From: Sorghum bicolor | Lineage: Eukaryota > Streptophyta > Magnoliopsida > Poales > Poaceae | DNA length: 64,000 nucleotides | Direction: 5' to 3' | Assembly (NCBI RefSeq): GCF_000003195.3 | Contig: NC_012871.2 | Coordinates: 20,218,658-20,282,657, forward strand | In this document: one piece after another, positions 21,589 to 32,496 of the stretch | How the letters are laid out: each line of letters starts with the position of its first letter | How positions within the stretch are numbered: position 1 is the stretch's first letter | Notes under the pieces: model-generated | What the model was told of the DNA's origin: nothing | The model's database searches: none | The model's input: the letters and a program-made list of their open reading frames with translations, nothing else | Made by a program: the position numbers and the translations under genes

Positions 21589-21823
21589 GGCCTTGTTTAG
21601 TTCAAATTTTTTTTGCAAAATAGGAATAGTACCACTTTCGTTTGTATTTGATAAATATTATCCAATCATGTACTAACTAGACTCAAAAGATTCGTCTCGT
21701 CAATTCCGACCAAACTGTGCAATTAGTTTTTATTTTCGTTTATATTTAATACTTCATGTATGCGTCTAAAGATTTGATGTGACGGAAAATCTGAAAAAAT
21801 TTGCAAAACTTTTTGGGAAGCCT
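21589..21823. mobile_element. Abundant Andropogoneae-type MITE
   Basis: Begins GGCCTTGTTTAGTT and carries interior landmarks AAAGATTCGTCTCGTCAATT and AATCTGAAAAAATTTGC. This matches my memory of a very common sorghum/sugarcane miniature element with ends GGCCTTGTTTAG...CTAAACAAGGCC. The right end is degenerate (GGGAAGCC without CTAAACAA). Non-coding. Confidence 0.6.
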
Positions 21824-23008
21824 TCATATGTGTAGTAAAGTCCATCGTATGTGTTTTCTCGGTTGATGACCTTACCTCTAGACTCACTGCCAGCTGCTTG
21901 ACAAATTAAGAAGTCAATGTCTATGAAAACTTGTAGTTTGCTTGAAGTTTGATGCCTGCATGGGATCTTCTTACAGTAGCCTTGCTATTATGTCCTGTTT
22001 GCCGAATATGGTCATGACAATTTTTGTGTAAGAGTGTCAAAGTTTGTATTTGCCAGAGCCATATAACTCATAAAGTATTCATGACCAGGGCCTGCATAGT
22101 AGTAACCCTTAAGTTAGCATAGTTTGAGTTAGCCCTTTTGTAAACAATAGTCATACATCTCTGTCAATCATGTAAAGCTTCAGTTAGCTCATGAAAATTA
22201 TCTCTCTGTTGGGCATGAATCTCAGTGCGAATTTTGTGGTCCAAATTGTGACGGCATGTGCCCTTAGAGGCAAAAAAACTGGCAGTGTTGTAACTCAAAC
22301 AGACAGCCAGGTTAATCAAAGAAAAACTAAATGATTACTTACTACCTTAAAAGTTTTAGCAATGCAGTACCTGATAGTTTGATAAAATCGGTGACACAGT
22401 ACAAGAACTACGAAATTCCCTCCAACCATCATTGCTGCTCTTCTTTCAAATTCTCTCTAGTTTCGATGAACACCATTTTTTGTGAGCTTAAGGAGGAAAA
22501 TTTTGCGTTTAAAATGCATTATAAATGAAGAAAATAATCGAAAAATAACTATAATATCCAAAAACAAACAGGTCCAACTGCAATCACCTTAGCAATCATT
22601 CAAACAACAAGCCAGGTACAATTTTTTTTTTGCCAGAGACATAGGAAAGCTCTGTCATTTTCAGCAAATAATGCAATTTTTTTGGCATCTAGAAGAAAAC
22701 TAATGAGATGGCCATGCAGCAAAGAAGAAAGCTCCAGTCCTTGCTGCTAATTTTTATTCCCCTTTCTAGCAAGGAGATAAAATTGCACCACCAACTCCAA
22801 GTGAACACAATCTCCAGCAAAAAGTAAACATCAGCCAAGACCAGGATGGAGAATTTAGTGGCGTTTGAGTATCATGTAATAATCCAGGGCTTTGATGTGC
22901 AAATTATGAGAGTAGCAACCTTTGACTCCATCCGCTCCCGGTCCCACTAAACTAACTAGTGCATGAACACATTTCAGAACACCCAATCCATCATATTTGC
23001 AACAACAG
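21824..23008. other. No gene recognised
   Basis: Low-complexity AT-rich sequence with only short ORFs (for example 22331-22528) lacking any domain or codon bias. Confidence 0.4.
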
Positions 23009-24068
23009 ATGTTGGAATATATGGGCTTGGCCCAAATAAGAATTCCTGAAATTCCAAAGAAAATCTCAAAGGCCCATTCATTTGTGGAAAGAGGAAAAGT
23101 GGGATCTCTTTATTCCCATCTTGCTTGTGGAAATGGAGGTAGCCATGTTTAAATATGGAAGTCCTCTCACGTGTGAGGATGTGAAAGGAAGTCAAAGCTT
23201 GCTTGCTTGTCTCGTTGGCTGGGGCAGGGTGAAGGGCGTGCAGCACCTACATGAATGGTTCGAAATCCAACTCGCATTGTGAGGGCATTGCAGTTTTTTA
23301 GTTTTGGTTTCTTGGGCTTCAAGTTTGTAGAGTCCTAAATAGTTTAGATCGTGATCGTGACATGAGATGCTATATTACGTGAATGGTTCACATTGTGAGG
23401 GCATTGCAGTTTTTTAGTTTTGGTTTCTTGGGCTTCAAGTTTGTAGAGTCCAAAATAGTTTAGATCGTGATCGCGACATGAGATGCTATATAAGCATCCA
23501 ATCGGCCACGCCAAAATAAATCCAATCGAGCCTTCACATTGTTGCACTGCCACCGTAGTTTCCCCATCTCGATCGCATTTTTTAGTTTTGGTTTCTTGGC
23601 GTTCAAGTTTGCAGAGTCCTAAACGAAGTAAATCATGATTGTGATATTGAGATACTATATAAGCAGCTTATCGGCCACACCAAAACAAATCCAATTGAGC
23701 TAGTGTTTTTGCCTCTTCTCGTTGTTGTGCTGGCACCGTAGTTTCTCCATCCCGACCACGTACGTGCACCTACAATTGGGACAGCAGTTCTCTAGAACCT
23801 TTGTCCTTACGATCCTACACCGAGAGGGGACAAATAAGGTTTTTGGGAAGCACTTGTCGCGTGACTGCTCTTGACTTCCATGATGAGTTGTCTTTCATCC
23901 TAGTCAGGTGGTGCTATGTCTCGGCGCATCCGTTATCACCTGCTCTGGGCTCTTCCTGTACCGCTAATCGACAACTTCACACCACCACCAGTGGTATCTC
24001 TCTCTACATGTCCATCACCAGCAACGCCATGTTCCCCTGCAAACGAAAGGTAAATGGCATGTGATCTA
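23009..24068 (+). repeat. LTR-like sequence with triplicated promoter-type module
   Basis: Begins TGTTGGAATATATGGGC, like the 5' end of some grass copia LTRs. A module reading TTTTTAGTTTTGGTTTCTTG through GAGATGCTATATAAGCA occurs three times: about 23273-23380, 23390-23500 and 23577-23690. The second and third end in TATATAAGC TATA boxes; the first reads TATATTACG. The third is followed by leader-like CT-rich sequence. Right end and PBS not found. Alternative: a tandem-duplicated host promoter fragment. Confidence 0.35.
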
Positions 24069-24069
24069 A

Positions 24070-25440
24070 TCAATCCCCACCACCAATAGTGTCTCCCTCT
24101 GCATCTCCATGAGCAGCACCAATGTCTTCCCCTGCAAATCTTTTAGTTTTAGGCCAACTAGCAACTAGTTTTAATAAAGGTGGATGCATGAAAAATTCAT
24201 GGTTAAATTCAGGCGATTGAGACTTGTTAGTCATAGCAGGAATAAGCTGATAGTATGCAACTCTAAATTTCTCAACCGAGTAGTACAACTCAACATATTT
24301 CTCTAGTGGTGAATCGCTAAGGGATGTGATGAATGCTACTACATGCTTGAAAGGAATCTCAAAAACCTACCATTGTATACAAGAATAATTCTGCTCTTGT
24401 AGGTTGACAACAAATCAAAATCCACTTCCTCCCATTGCAGTAACTTTAGCTACCTATTTTGAGCATTCTTCCACTTCCAAGTTTAATTCTCTACTCTTCT
24501 CATTCGATTCCTTAATTATGTGGGGGTAGAATCAAGCCATGAAGTTTTTTCCCCTATTTTCCTTCTTTGGTTCCACATGGACATGATCATTTGCCTAAGC
24601 TTGTCCATGAAATCATCTAAGTTCATGGACTTGTGATGCTTAATCCAATTGTTGAAGCTTTCTGTGAGGTTGTTGGTCACATAGTCTACCTTGCACTCTC
24701 CATTGCAGCCCAATAATGTTTCTCAAACAAATATGGGTTCCATGAGTAAGCTACTGCCCATAGATGGTCATCAAACACCTTACCATAAAACCTTTTCTTG
24801 AAGTTTGTCACCAAATAAAACATGCATTCACCCACCCCTCCATCACAGCCTGTCGAGCATCAGTGTATATGGCTAAGACCTTTGGTGATCCTATAGCCTC
24901 TCTAAGGTATCATGAACCAAATCCAGTTCTTATTAGTTTATGAATCAAAAAATCCAAAGCAAACATGATATAACCACTTATGCCCATCAACAGCAAAAGT
25001 ACCACCGGTAGAGCATTCAGTGGTACAATATCTAATTACATAGTTTCCTCATCAACACCTATATGTTCATGGTGCAGGGTTCCTAATGTAATCATCCTCA
25101 TTAGCATCATCATTGTCTATGTTGTTCTTAGGTTGGCTATCAACATGAAAATCCCACTTTGTGACAGGCTTGTATGAATGAGAACAACCTCGATATACAA
25201 TGAACATGATGACAACCTTTCTCTTAAAATATTTACCAAACATAGACATCAACTCTTGGTCAGATTTTACTTTTGGGAAAGATTTTAGACCTTCGTCATA
25301 ATACTGATATGAGGTACTTCCAATTAACCAAACGTTACTTCTCTACCACTACTAATGATTGATTTTTCACTGTCAAGGGTTTCACTGCCATAGTGATAAA
25401 AGCGTTAGTGTGATGCTTCCACCGTTGGTTGGACCGATAG
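24070..25440 (-). pseudogene. Mutator-like (MULE) transposase fragment
   Basis: Minus-strand pieces in MULE order, with stops and shifts. 25252-25067 ends in EDDYIRNPAP, followed by a broken EHIGVDEE. About 24850-24715 reads ECMFYLVTNFKKRFYGKVFD and DDHLWAVAYSWNPYLFEKHY. 24713-24516 has CKVDYVTNNLTESFNNWIKH and MIMSMWNQRRKIGEKTSWLD. About 24410-24340 is a damaged SWIM-type zinc finger (C.C...F.H; the third Cys is Phe). 24288-24070 reads YYSVEKFRVAYYQLIPAMTN and FFMHPPLLK. The catalytic DDE region upstream is missing or unreadable. No terminal inverted repeats located. Confidence 0.7.
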
Positions 25441-25520
25441 CGAGGCCTCATTGTATTAAGGAGAATGAAGAGTTTATCATAAAAAAAAGTTTATAATATA
25501 AATCTCTATATATATACAAG

Positions 25521-25910
25521 TGCTATTCTACACCAAACTGCTATACTGAACAAAATTTAGTATTGTTCAGTACTCGTGTTTCAGTATTGTTTAGTATTTT
25601 TGTGGTCCTAGGTGTTGGACAAGATGATACCGAACACTCTCCAGTATTGCTCAGTATTTTTTCTACTCAATTTTGACTTGTAGTGTAGAATAATATTCTA
25701 CACCTAGGGTGTCGAATACTATTCTACATTGAACTGTTATACTGAATAGAATTCAGTATCATTTAGTATTCGCGTTTTAATATTGTTCCGTATTGGTCCT
25801 GGGTGTAGTAGTGGATGAGACTGAACGTTGTTCAGTACTGCTCAGTATTTTTTTTCTCATTTTGCCTTACGATGTAGAATAATATTCTACAACTATGGTG
25901 TAGAATAGCA
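25521..25910. mobile_element. 390-bp TIR element made of two ~190-bp repeats with palindromes
   Basis: Ends TGCTATTCTACACC (25521-25534) and GGTGTAGAATAGCA (25897-25910) are perfect 14-bp inverted repeats. The interior is two diverged direct repeats of about 190-196 bp, each with the near-perfect palindrome GTAGAATAATATTCTAC (25685-25701 and 25874-25890) and several CAGTATTG motifs. Non-coding MITE-like element beside a TA microsatellite. Confidence 0.6.
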
Positions 25911-25913
25911 TTG

Positions 25914-25918
<5 letters not shown>

Positions 25919-25964
<46 letters not shown>
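25919..25964. repeat. (TA)n microsatellite
   Basis: About 21 uninterrupted TA units, preceded by a short GT run. Confidence 0.95.
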
Positions 25965-25966
<2 letters not shown>

Positions 25967-26344
25967 TCTGCACAAAATCTACCACATTGATCTGAAGAAC
26001 CTATCATACTCATAGCGGATCCTACACTCCTCGTTGCAGAACGTAGCCCACTCCTCTCAAACTTCTCATCCTATGCGGACGCTGCAGCGTCTGCCTCTGC
26101 ACTAATGTCCGTCCTAGTGAAGCACCGGCATGGCCAGAGGAGTAGAGGACTAGACTGACCCGGTGCTGACCGCTTAGCACAGTCCTGCAACACGAACATG
26201 GCGTGTTGGAGGCGTCGTGTACATATTTGTTCTTTCACATCACATTCGGCGCTAGGCCGCTTCATCACCTTGGACCTTCCTCAACCACTGTCGGGCAATG
26301 TTCTCGTTACCGGCACTGTTATTGGACTTGTTTTTTGGTTTGAC
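25965..26344. other. No gene recognised
   Basis: Moderate-GC sequence between the TA microsatellite and the LINE tail. Short ORFs on both strands (26071-26268, 26198-26479) show no domain. Confidence 0.4.
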
Positions 26345-27985
26345 CCCCTACTCTGGAATTTTATTAATAATAAAAAAAATTTACAGGTTACAAAGAGAGT
26401 GCCAAGACTAAAGTCACGAAACAAAGAAGGTATCAAAGAAAATGAAAAAAATTACATGAAGTTCTGCAGCCATAAATGAATCTGTGGATGATATTTTGCT
26501 TTAGCTCGTAGAATAACTAGAACAAATTCCTTCTTGAAAACTGATTTGCATCTTTGTACTGTATGCGAGATATTGTGGAAAATCAGGTCATTTCTCATCA
26601 TCCAGATAGACCAACACATAGTGATAATGATTTCCATGAAGAAAGGCAATTGCAGCTGAACTTTGAGGCTCTCTACTATGGCCGGAGGATCCAGAGCATT
26701 AGGTATCACGAGATGAAGAGTGTTCCAGCAAGCCAGCGAGAAGGGACAATGAAATAGCAAATGACTGATTTCTTCATCAATACCACAAGCGCAGAGGACA
26801 CAACTGTAATCTTGCAGCTGCATGTTCTTTCTTCTGAGGACTGCCCTGGTATTCAATCTCCTGTGAAGGACTAACCAAAAGAAGAATTTCCTTTTGTTTT
26901 GACAAGAAGATTTCCAAAGCCACTGGAAGGATGGATGGATCTGCCTATGACCAATGAGTTGTCTATAAGCTTTCTTGGAAGAGAAATCTGGAGAGCCCCA
27001 GATATAGGACCAAGTGTCCTTAACATCCTGTATCTGAAGATTTTGAATGAGCAACTCCAAATCCATGTATTGAGCATAGGCTTCTGGAGGTAGAGGTAAA
27101 TGAAACTGATCATGAAGGGGATTAGAATTGCACGCCAAGAATACAGAGATGTCTGGGTTCTTCACAAAGGAAAAAAGTTCAGGAAAAACTTGATTTAGAA
27201 TCGTCCCATTCCAGTGATCTTGCCAAAAGAAACAAGACTTTCCATCATGAACTGTGACCATGGCAATCCCTTTAAAAGTATCCAAAAGTTTTAGGATGTC
27301 TTTCCACCAAAAAGATCCTCTAAAATTTGTCGTTACAGTTGGAAGTCTGTTCCTTGTGTAGTACTTATCCCAGACCAGCTGAACCCAGGGAATTGAAGCT
27401 CTATTAAAGAATTTGTGCAGATGCTTGAGTAGTAAACTCTCATTTTGAGAATAGAGGTTTAAGACACCGAGTCCTCCTTCAGATTTGGGGAGGCAGACTA
27501 ATGGCCAAGCTGCTTTTGGGGGCTTTTTACTTGTCATGTCCGAGCCCCTCCGTAAACAATGTTTTCTATATTTGTCAATCTGTTTAATCACAGTCTTTGG
27601 AAGTAAGAAGGTGCACATTGCAAAGGTTGGAAGAGCTGTCAAGACTGCATTAGTGAGTTCTAATCTTCCTGCCTCTGTCAGGAAGGAGGAGAAGGCTACA
27701 AGTCTTCTTTCACATTTTGAGACCAAAGGCCAAAAGTTTGCAACTGTTGGCTTGGCAAGGCTTAGAGGCAGTCCCAAATAAGTGAAAGGTAAAGAGCCTT
27801 TTGAGCAACCAAAGGTAGCAGCCAACATATCAAATCTGTCATCATCAATATAATTGGTATCATCATGGATTTGTCAAAATTAACTTTCAGTCCAGAGATT
27901 TCAGCAAAGTTCTGCAACATCCCTTTTAGATGCATAGACTTGTGGAGCACAAGGGAGAGAACAAATGCAATAATATTGTGGCCTG
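26345..27985 (-). pseudogene. 5'-truncated LINE (non-LTR retrotransposon): RT end, thumb and zf-RVT
   Basis: The ORF 27828-26452 (458 codons) covers the region after the RT catalytic core. It includes FTYLGLPLSLAKPTVANFWP, LEKY-type KYRKHCLRRGSD, KAAWPLVCLPKSEGGLGVLN and a Cys/His segment CVLCACGIDEEISHLLFHCP, the zinc-binding domain at the C-terminus of plant LINE RTs. A short stretch of RT (QNFAEISGLKVNFDKS) lies in another frame at about 27930-27850, so there is a frameshift. The YADD active site and endonuclease are absent: 5' truncation, as usual for LINEs. The 3' end, on the minus strand, runs into an AT-rich tail near 26350. Confidence 0.85.
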
Positions 27986-28052
27986 CCTTAGTGGAGCGCA
28001 CAAGCATGTCGAGCCGCGGCATGAGTGTGTTGTGGTCTTCCACGAGGACAGC
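27986..28052 (-). pseudogene. Fragment of an unrecognised ORF, part 2 (interrupted by the composite retroelement)
   Basis: Minus-strand reading VEDHNTLMPRLDMLVRSTKA continues in frame, once the 28053-41371 insertion and one ACAGC copy are removed, with 41520-41372. Together they give about 70 codons ending near the LINE truncation point. No family recognised. May belong to a gene fragment into which the LINE also inserted. Confidence 0.4.
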
Positions 28053-29689
28053 TGTTGACGGTCCTTAAGTATCAAATTTAATCATCAAATAAATAAAGAA
28101 AAGGACCCAAATGCAACCAACACCCAGACTTAGGGTTTTATCTGACAGAATTCCACGAGTTTTGGTGTTTGTCTATTTCTGCAGGGGGTTATCGGGAAAT
28201 ACAGAAGAAAGGCCCACACGTCGGGATTACATAGAGATATTAATGTGCCGCGCAATTTTCTACCATCTAGAAGACTCCAGAAGCCACGGGAACGAAGCGG
28301 AGGCAGAACGGGGCCTGGCCTAGGGCGCCCGCCCCCCTCTGTTGTCCAATCAGGACCCGTCTCGCGGATTACGCTCCACCGACCTAAAGGATCAAGGATA
28401 ACCTTTCAATCAATGTCGGTTTGATCCGACGGCCCATATTCACTTCGAAGGACTATATAACCAGACCCCCTGGCCCCTTGAGGAGAGAACCTCTCAACCC
28501 TAATTCATTATTCATCAGGGAGAAGAAGCCTCTGATCAAGCCTAGAGCCACCACATCAATTAGACATCTAGATTAGCATAGCTACATAGGATTAGAACTA
28601 GAAGGAGTCAATCTTCGATTCGTTTCCGAATCTGTCAAGAGGATTCTTGGTAATTCTCTAATTATTCTTCTAATTGTTCATCTTTGTTCTTCAATATTAT
28701 GAATATGACTTTGATCTACTTCAATATATTGCTTATGACTTTGCTCTACTTGTTTATATTCAAGATTATATTGCTCTTAGTTTATCATAGTTATATACTT
28801 GGCTTAGTTAGATTGGATCTATATACATGTTTAGGATCGTATAGCGTTTATCCATCGGATCCATGGGTAAATGATAGATATTGTGTAGGCGTGGTGCTTA
28901 TACCGTATTTATCTGCGATTGTACCCAATATGCCAGATCGCGGGGTAGTTCGTGATAGTGACAACTTCATTGATTCTTATATAGTCCCCCTCTCGTGTAT
29001 TGGGCTGGCAGAGCAACATTATTACAGGGGAGTGATTACGATGTTTCTCATATTCCTTGCTAATATCACTATGCATGGGCGTAGTCTTGTCTCACAATGA
29101 TTGCTAAGTATACTTGCACTAACTATGATAATGCTAGACTGTATAGTTAAGAATAACTTAGGAAATATTCTTGTAGTTCGTCCTAATTCCATGCTAATGA
29201 CTTGCTAGAATATCTAATTGAGGTGCTTATCATATTTATATGTGGCTAAGTTATGCTGATCAGATTAATTTTCATTGTCACCATTCATTACTTTATATAT
29301 ATCCTTTATGTGACACTTATTCCTGTATGAAAGAGATAGATAGATGCTCTCAATTATACATGCAATGATAGATACTCAATTCTATATTCCATTCTATAAT
29401 CAACATTGATGGTTACTAATCCCTTCCCAGTGGTAAAAATATAAATAACGATACCTGGAATACTTCCCGGTTAAAATGCTACATCGGTATTAATCTGTGC
29501 GCTTGCAGATCCCATTTGTTATTTATTTAGATGAGCAATTGCATATTTCAATACCGCGTCTCTTATGTCATGCTGGGGATGACAAGTTGGCTTAAGTGGC
29601 ATGAGGGATAGGTTTGGCATTTTTTGGCGCCGTTATCAGAATTAGAAAACTAAGTCTACTTTTGATAGTGACGTTAAGAATGCCCAACA
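28053..29689 (+). repeat. LTR D1 (5' LTR of the array)
   Basis: 1637 bp, TGTTGACGGTCC...AATGCCCAACA. U3 has one copy of the GC motif (28323-28334; the second site is lost by a short deletion relative to D2), GGATCAA/TTGATCC (28389-28395 and 28421-28427), and TATA box GACTATATAACC near 28453. A PBS-like TGGCGCCGTT lies inside the LTR at 29625-29634. The 138-codon ORF 28684-29100 is not considered a gene. Confidence 0.85.
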
Positions 29690-29697
29690 AGCATTTT

Positions 29698-29713
29698 TTG
29701 CGCCGTTGCCGGG
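29698..29713 (+). other. Primer-binding site of element D (tRNA-Asp type, imperfect)
   Basis: TTGCGCCGTTGCCGGG, 8 bp after the LTR end. The usual TGGCGCC start reads TTGCGCC. The copy after LTR D2 at about 36338-36353 has GTTGCGGGG instead of GTTGCCGGG. Confidence 0.75.
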
Positions 29714-29848
29714 AAAGGTTGATTACTAATCAGGAATGGATATAGAATTTTGAGTCATCATTCGCATCACTAATATGATTGAGCTTATCAATTCTCTCAT
29801 ACAGTTTTACCCCGATATTTTTCTATTTTATCTTATGCAGGGGAATGT

Positions 29849-32496
29849 ATGAATAGAAGACATCTTCCAGGAAATTTTGTTGACAATCCCGAAGCGTTAT
29901 TCAGAAAAACTAGAGCCAAGCTCAAGAAGAGATCATCAACACTTCAGCAAGAAACTCCATCCAATCAAGAAGATCACCGGAACTTGTCTTCAGAGTTCGA
30001 AGCCATGGCGAACAAATCAGTACGCGAGTTCTTAGCTCCCACTACGGACAACATCCGCACTGGACCTGCTGCAGAGATCGATGGCAACTTTGAGCTCAAG
30101 CCTGGACTTATCAACATGGTGCAAACCAACCAGTTCTGTGGGAAGGCACACGAAGATGCTAGTGCTCATCTCCAACACTTTCTGGAGATTTGCAGCACAT
30201 TCACCATATCAGGAGTCCCCAGAGATGCTATACTACTTCGCCTCTTCCCATTCTCACTGTTAGAAAGAGCGAAGCAGTGGTTCTACGCTACAAAGGAGAA
30301 GAATACTACGTGGGCACTCTGCTCCATGAACTTTCTGGCTAAGTTCTTTCCCATGGGCAAGACCAATGCTCTCCGTGGGAAAATTACAAGTTTTCAATAA
30401 CAACATGATGAATCCGTTCTAGAAGCATGGGAGCGCTTCCAAGACTACATCCTAGAATGTCCCCATCATGGAATGGAGAGTTGGCTACTAATGCAGACAT
30501 TTTATCATAGGCTCGGCAACAGTGCCCGAGAAACCATGGATGCTGCAGCTGGAGGAGCATTCTTATCACTCACCATATCACAAGCCACAGCTCTTGTGGA
30601 GAAGATGGCGTCCAACCAAAGCTGGAATGAAGAAAGGACCCAGACACGCAAGAAAGGTGGAGGTATGCATCAGCTCAAGGAGGTAGACATGCTGTCTGCA
30701 AAGCTAGACCTGCTCATGAAGAAGCTCGATGATAGAGCTGGAGATAAGAAGGAAGTTATGCACATCTACGACTCTCACATGACTTGTGAGGAGTGTGGAG
30801 ATATTGGACACTCAGGCAATCACTGCCCTGAGATGCTTGAGGATGTGAACTACATCATCATCATCAACAACAACAACTACTACAACCGTCCTCAACTAAA
30901 TCAAGGTTGGAATCAACAGAGGCCTAACTACTCAGGTAATTATCAAGGTAACAATTCTTGCAACAATAATAATAATTTTCCACCTCTGATAGAGTTAGTG
31001 TCTAATCAAGGAAAGCTAATGGATAACCTATCTAAGAAATTGGCATCTAATGATAAAATGCTAGAAAATATAAATAATAGAATGGATAATTTCTCTACTG
31101 CCATCAAGAATCAAATTAGCTTTAATAAAATGATTGAATCTCAGTTAAATCAAATAGCTGCTGCTGTTTCTGCTACTAACCCTGGTATACCATCACAACC
31201 GGAAGGATTAGAATATGCAAATCTTGTAGACATGTTTGATGCAGGTAACTGGAGTAACCCCGTCACTGAAGTTACTACTGACCTTCTGCCAGTCAAGAGA
31301 GGCGATCCAGGACGCCCCGTCATCCCGATATCCATCGGCATGGTGGACTTTCCAGAAGCACTCTGCGACTTTGGCTCCAGCGTCAACATTATGCCTAGGG
31401 TACTCTATGAAAAATTCTTTACATATCCTTTATTAGAAACAACCATGTGTTTACAGTTTGCAGATCAGACGTTAAGTTTCCCTAAGGGAATATTGAAGAA
31501 ACTTTGTGTCCGAGTTGGTACCTTGTACGCCCCAGCAGACTTCGTGGTGATAGAGACCGGTAATAATGAGAGGGCACCCATCATCTTAGGGAGGCCATTC
31601 TTAAATACCTCGGGAGCTGTCATCTACGCTAGTGCTGCCAAGATCAGTTTCTACATCGAAGGGAGAAAGGAGACGTTTTCCTTCAAGGACAAGACTACAC
31701 AAATTCTAGATCAATCCAGATGTGAATCAAGGAAGAGGACCAACAGGAGGAACAGGAACAAGCAAGTGTGGACCGAGTCAGCTAAGATGGTCACTACAGT
31801 TCATGAAGGTCAAGATCATCGACTTAAGTCACCGTTTCTGACCAAGAAGGACGACCTAGGAATGCCAAGCATCTATTGCTCCATAAATGGATACAACTTC
31901 TACAAGACGTTTTGCGACACCGGATCGGGCGTCAACATAATGGCCGCAGTCACCTATCGGCTCTTGTTCGGAACCATGCGCTTAAAATTAACATACATTC
32001 AGCTCCAGATGGTAGATCAGACATTTCGAGAAGTTAAAGGAATAGTAACTAATGTCCCTGTCAAAATAGACGATCATTTTGTCTACACAGACAGGTTATT
32101 GACATGGGAGAAGACGAATACGATCCACCCATCATCCTTGGAAGACCGTTCCTCAGCACCGTTAAAACAATCATCTACATTGGAACCAGAGAAGTTCACA
32201 TGCACTTACCCTCAGAGAAGGTACGCCGCTATTTTACTGACTCTAACTATATCGTTGAAGACTCTAAGCAGGTCAGGAAACGACGCAACCGCAACCAGAG
32301 GAGGTAGATCATCAAGGACGGATCGGCAGACTATGAAGAAGAAGTGATAAGGTCTGAAGACATACAGCTTGAACAAAATTATCCTGAGGAGACCGTAGCA
32401 CCGAGTCAGGTGTGGAGAGAGAAGATAACTATACACGAAGAAGAGGCGCCGCCGGAAGCACCGACTACGCCACCCAACGAATCCGAGGACGACTGA
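29849..32496 (+). pseudogene. Gag-protease polyprotein of element D with two tandem protease domains
   Basis: One frame from MNRRHLPGNFVDNPEALFRK (29849) broken by a TAA at 30398-30400 and shifted once near 32090. Domains in order: Athila Gag (FELKPGLINMVQTNQFCGKA, LLRLFPFSLLERAKQWFY); CCHC zinc knuckle CEECGDIGHSGNHC (about 30787-30828); Asn-rich linker; protease 1 with ALCDFGSSVNIMP (about 31360) and APIILGRPFLNTS (about 31575); protease 2 with TFCDTGSGVNIMA (about 31907) and, after the frameshift, PPIILGRPFLSTV (about 32124); basic RKRRNRNQRR and an acidic tail to about 32496. Protease 1 has DFG at the catalytic position, protease 2 canonical DTG. No RT, RNase H or integrase follows, so the element depends on enzymes supplied in trans. 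Confidence 0.85.

Noticed and set aside
21589..21823. Promoter element of GLP2
   Set aside because: It is a common grass MITE outside the duplicated block, so not part of the conserved promoter.
23801..24064. 87-codon ORF downstream of the triplicated TATA module
   Set aside because: No domain, and its end overlaps a duplicate of the MULE C-terminus in antisense; not supported as a gene.
28684..29100. 138-codon ORF inside LTR D1 (also 35368-35739 in D2)
   Set aside because: Repeated because the LTR is repeated; the frame is not kept in LTR3, E or F.
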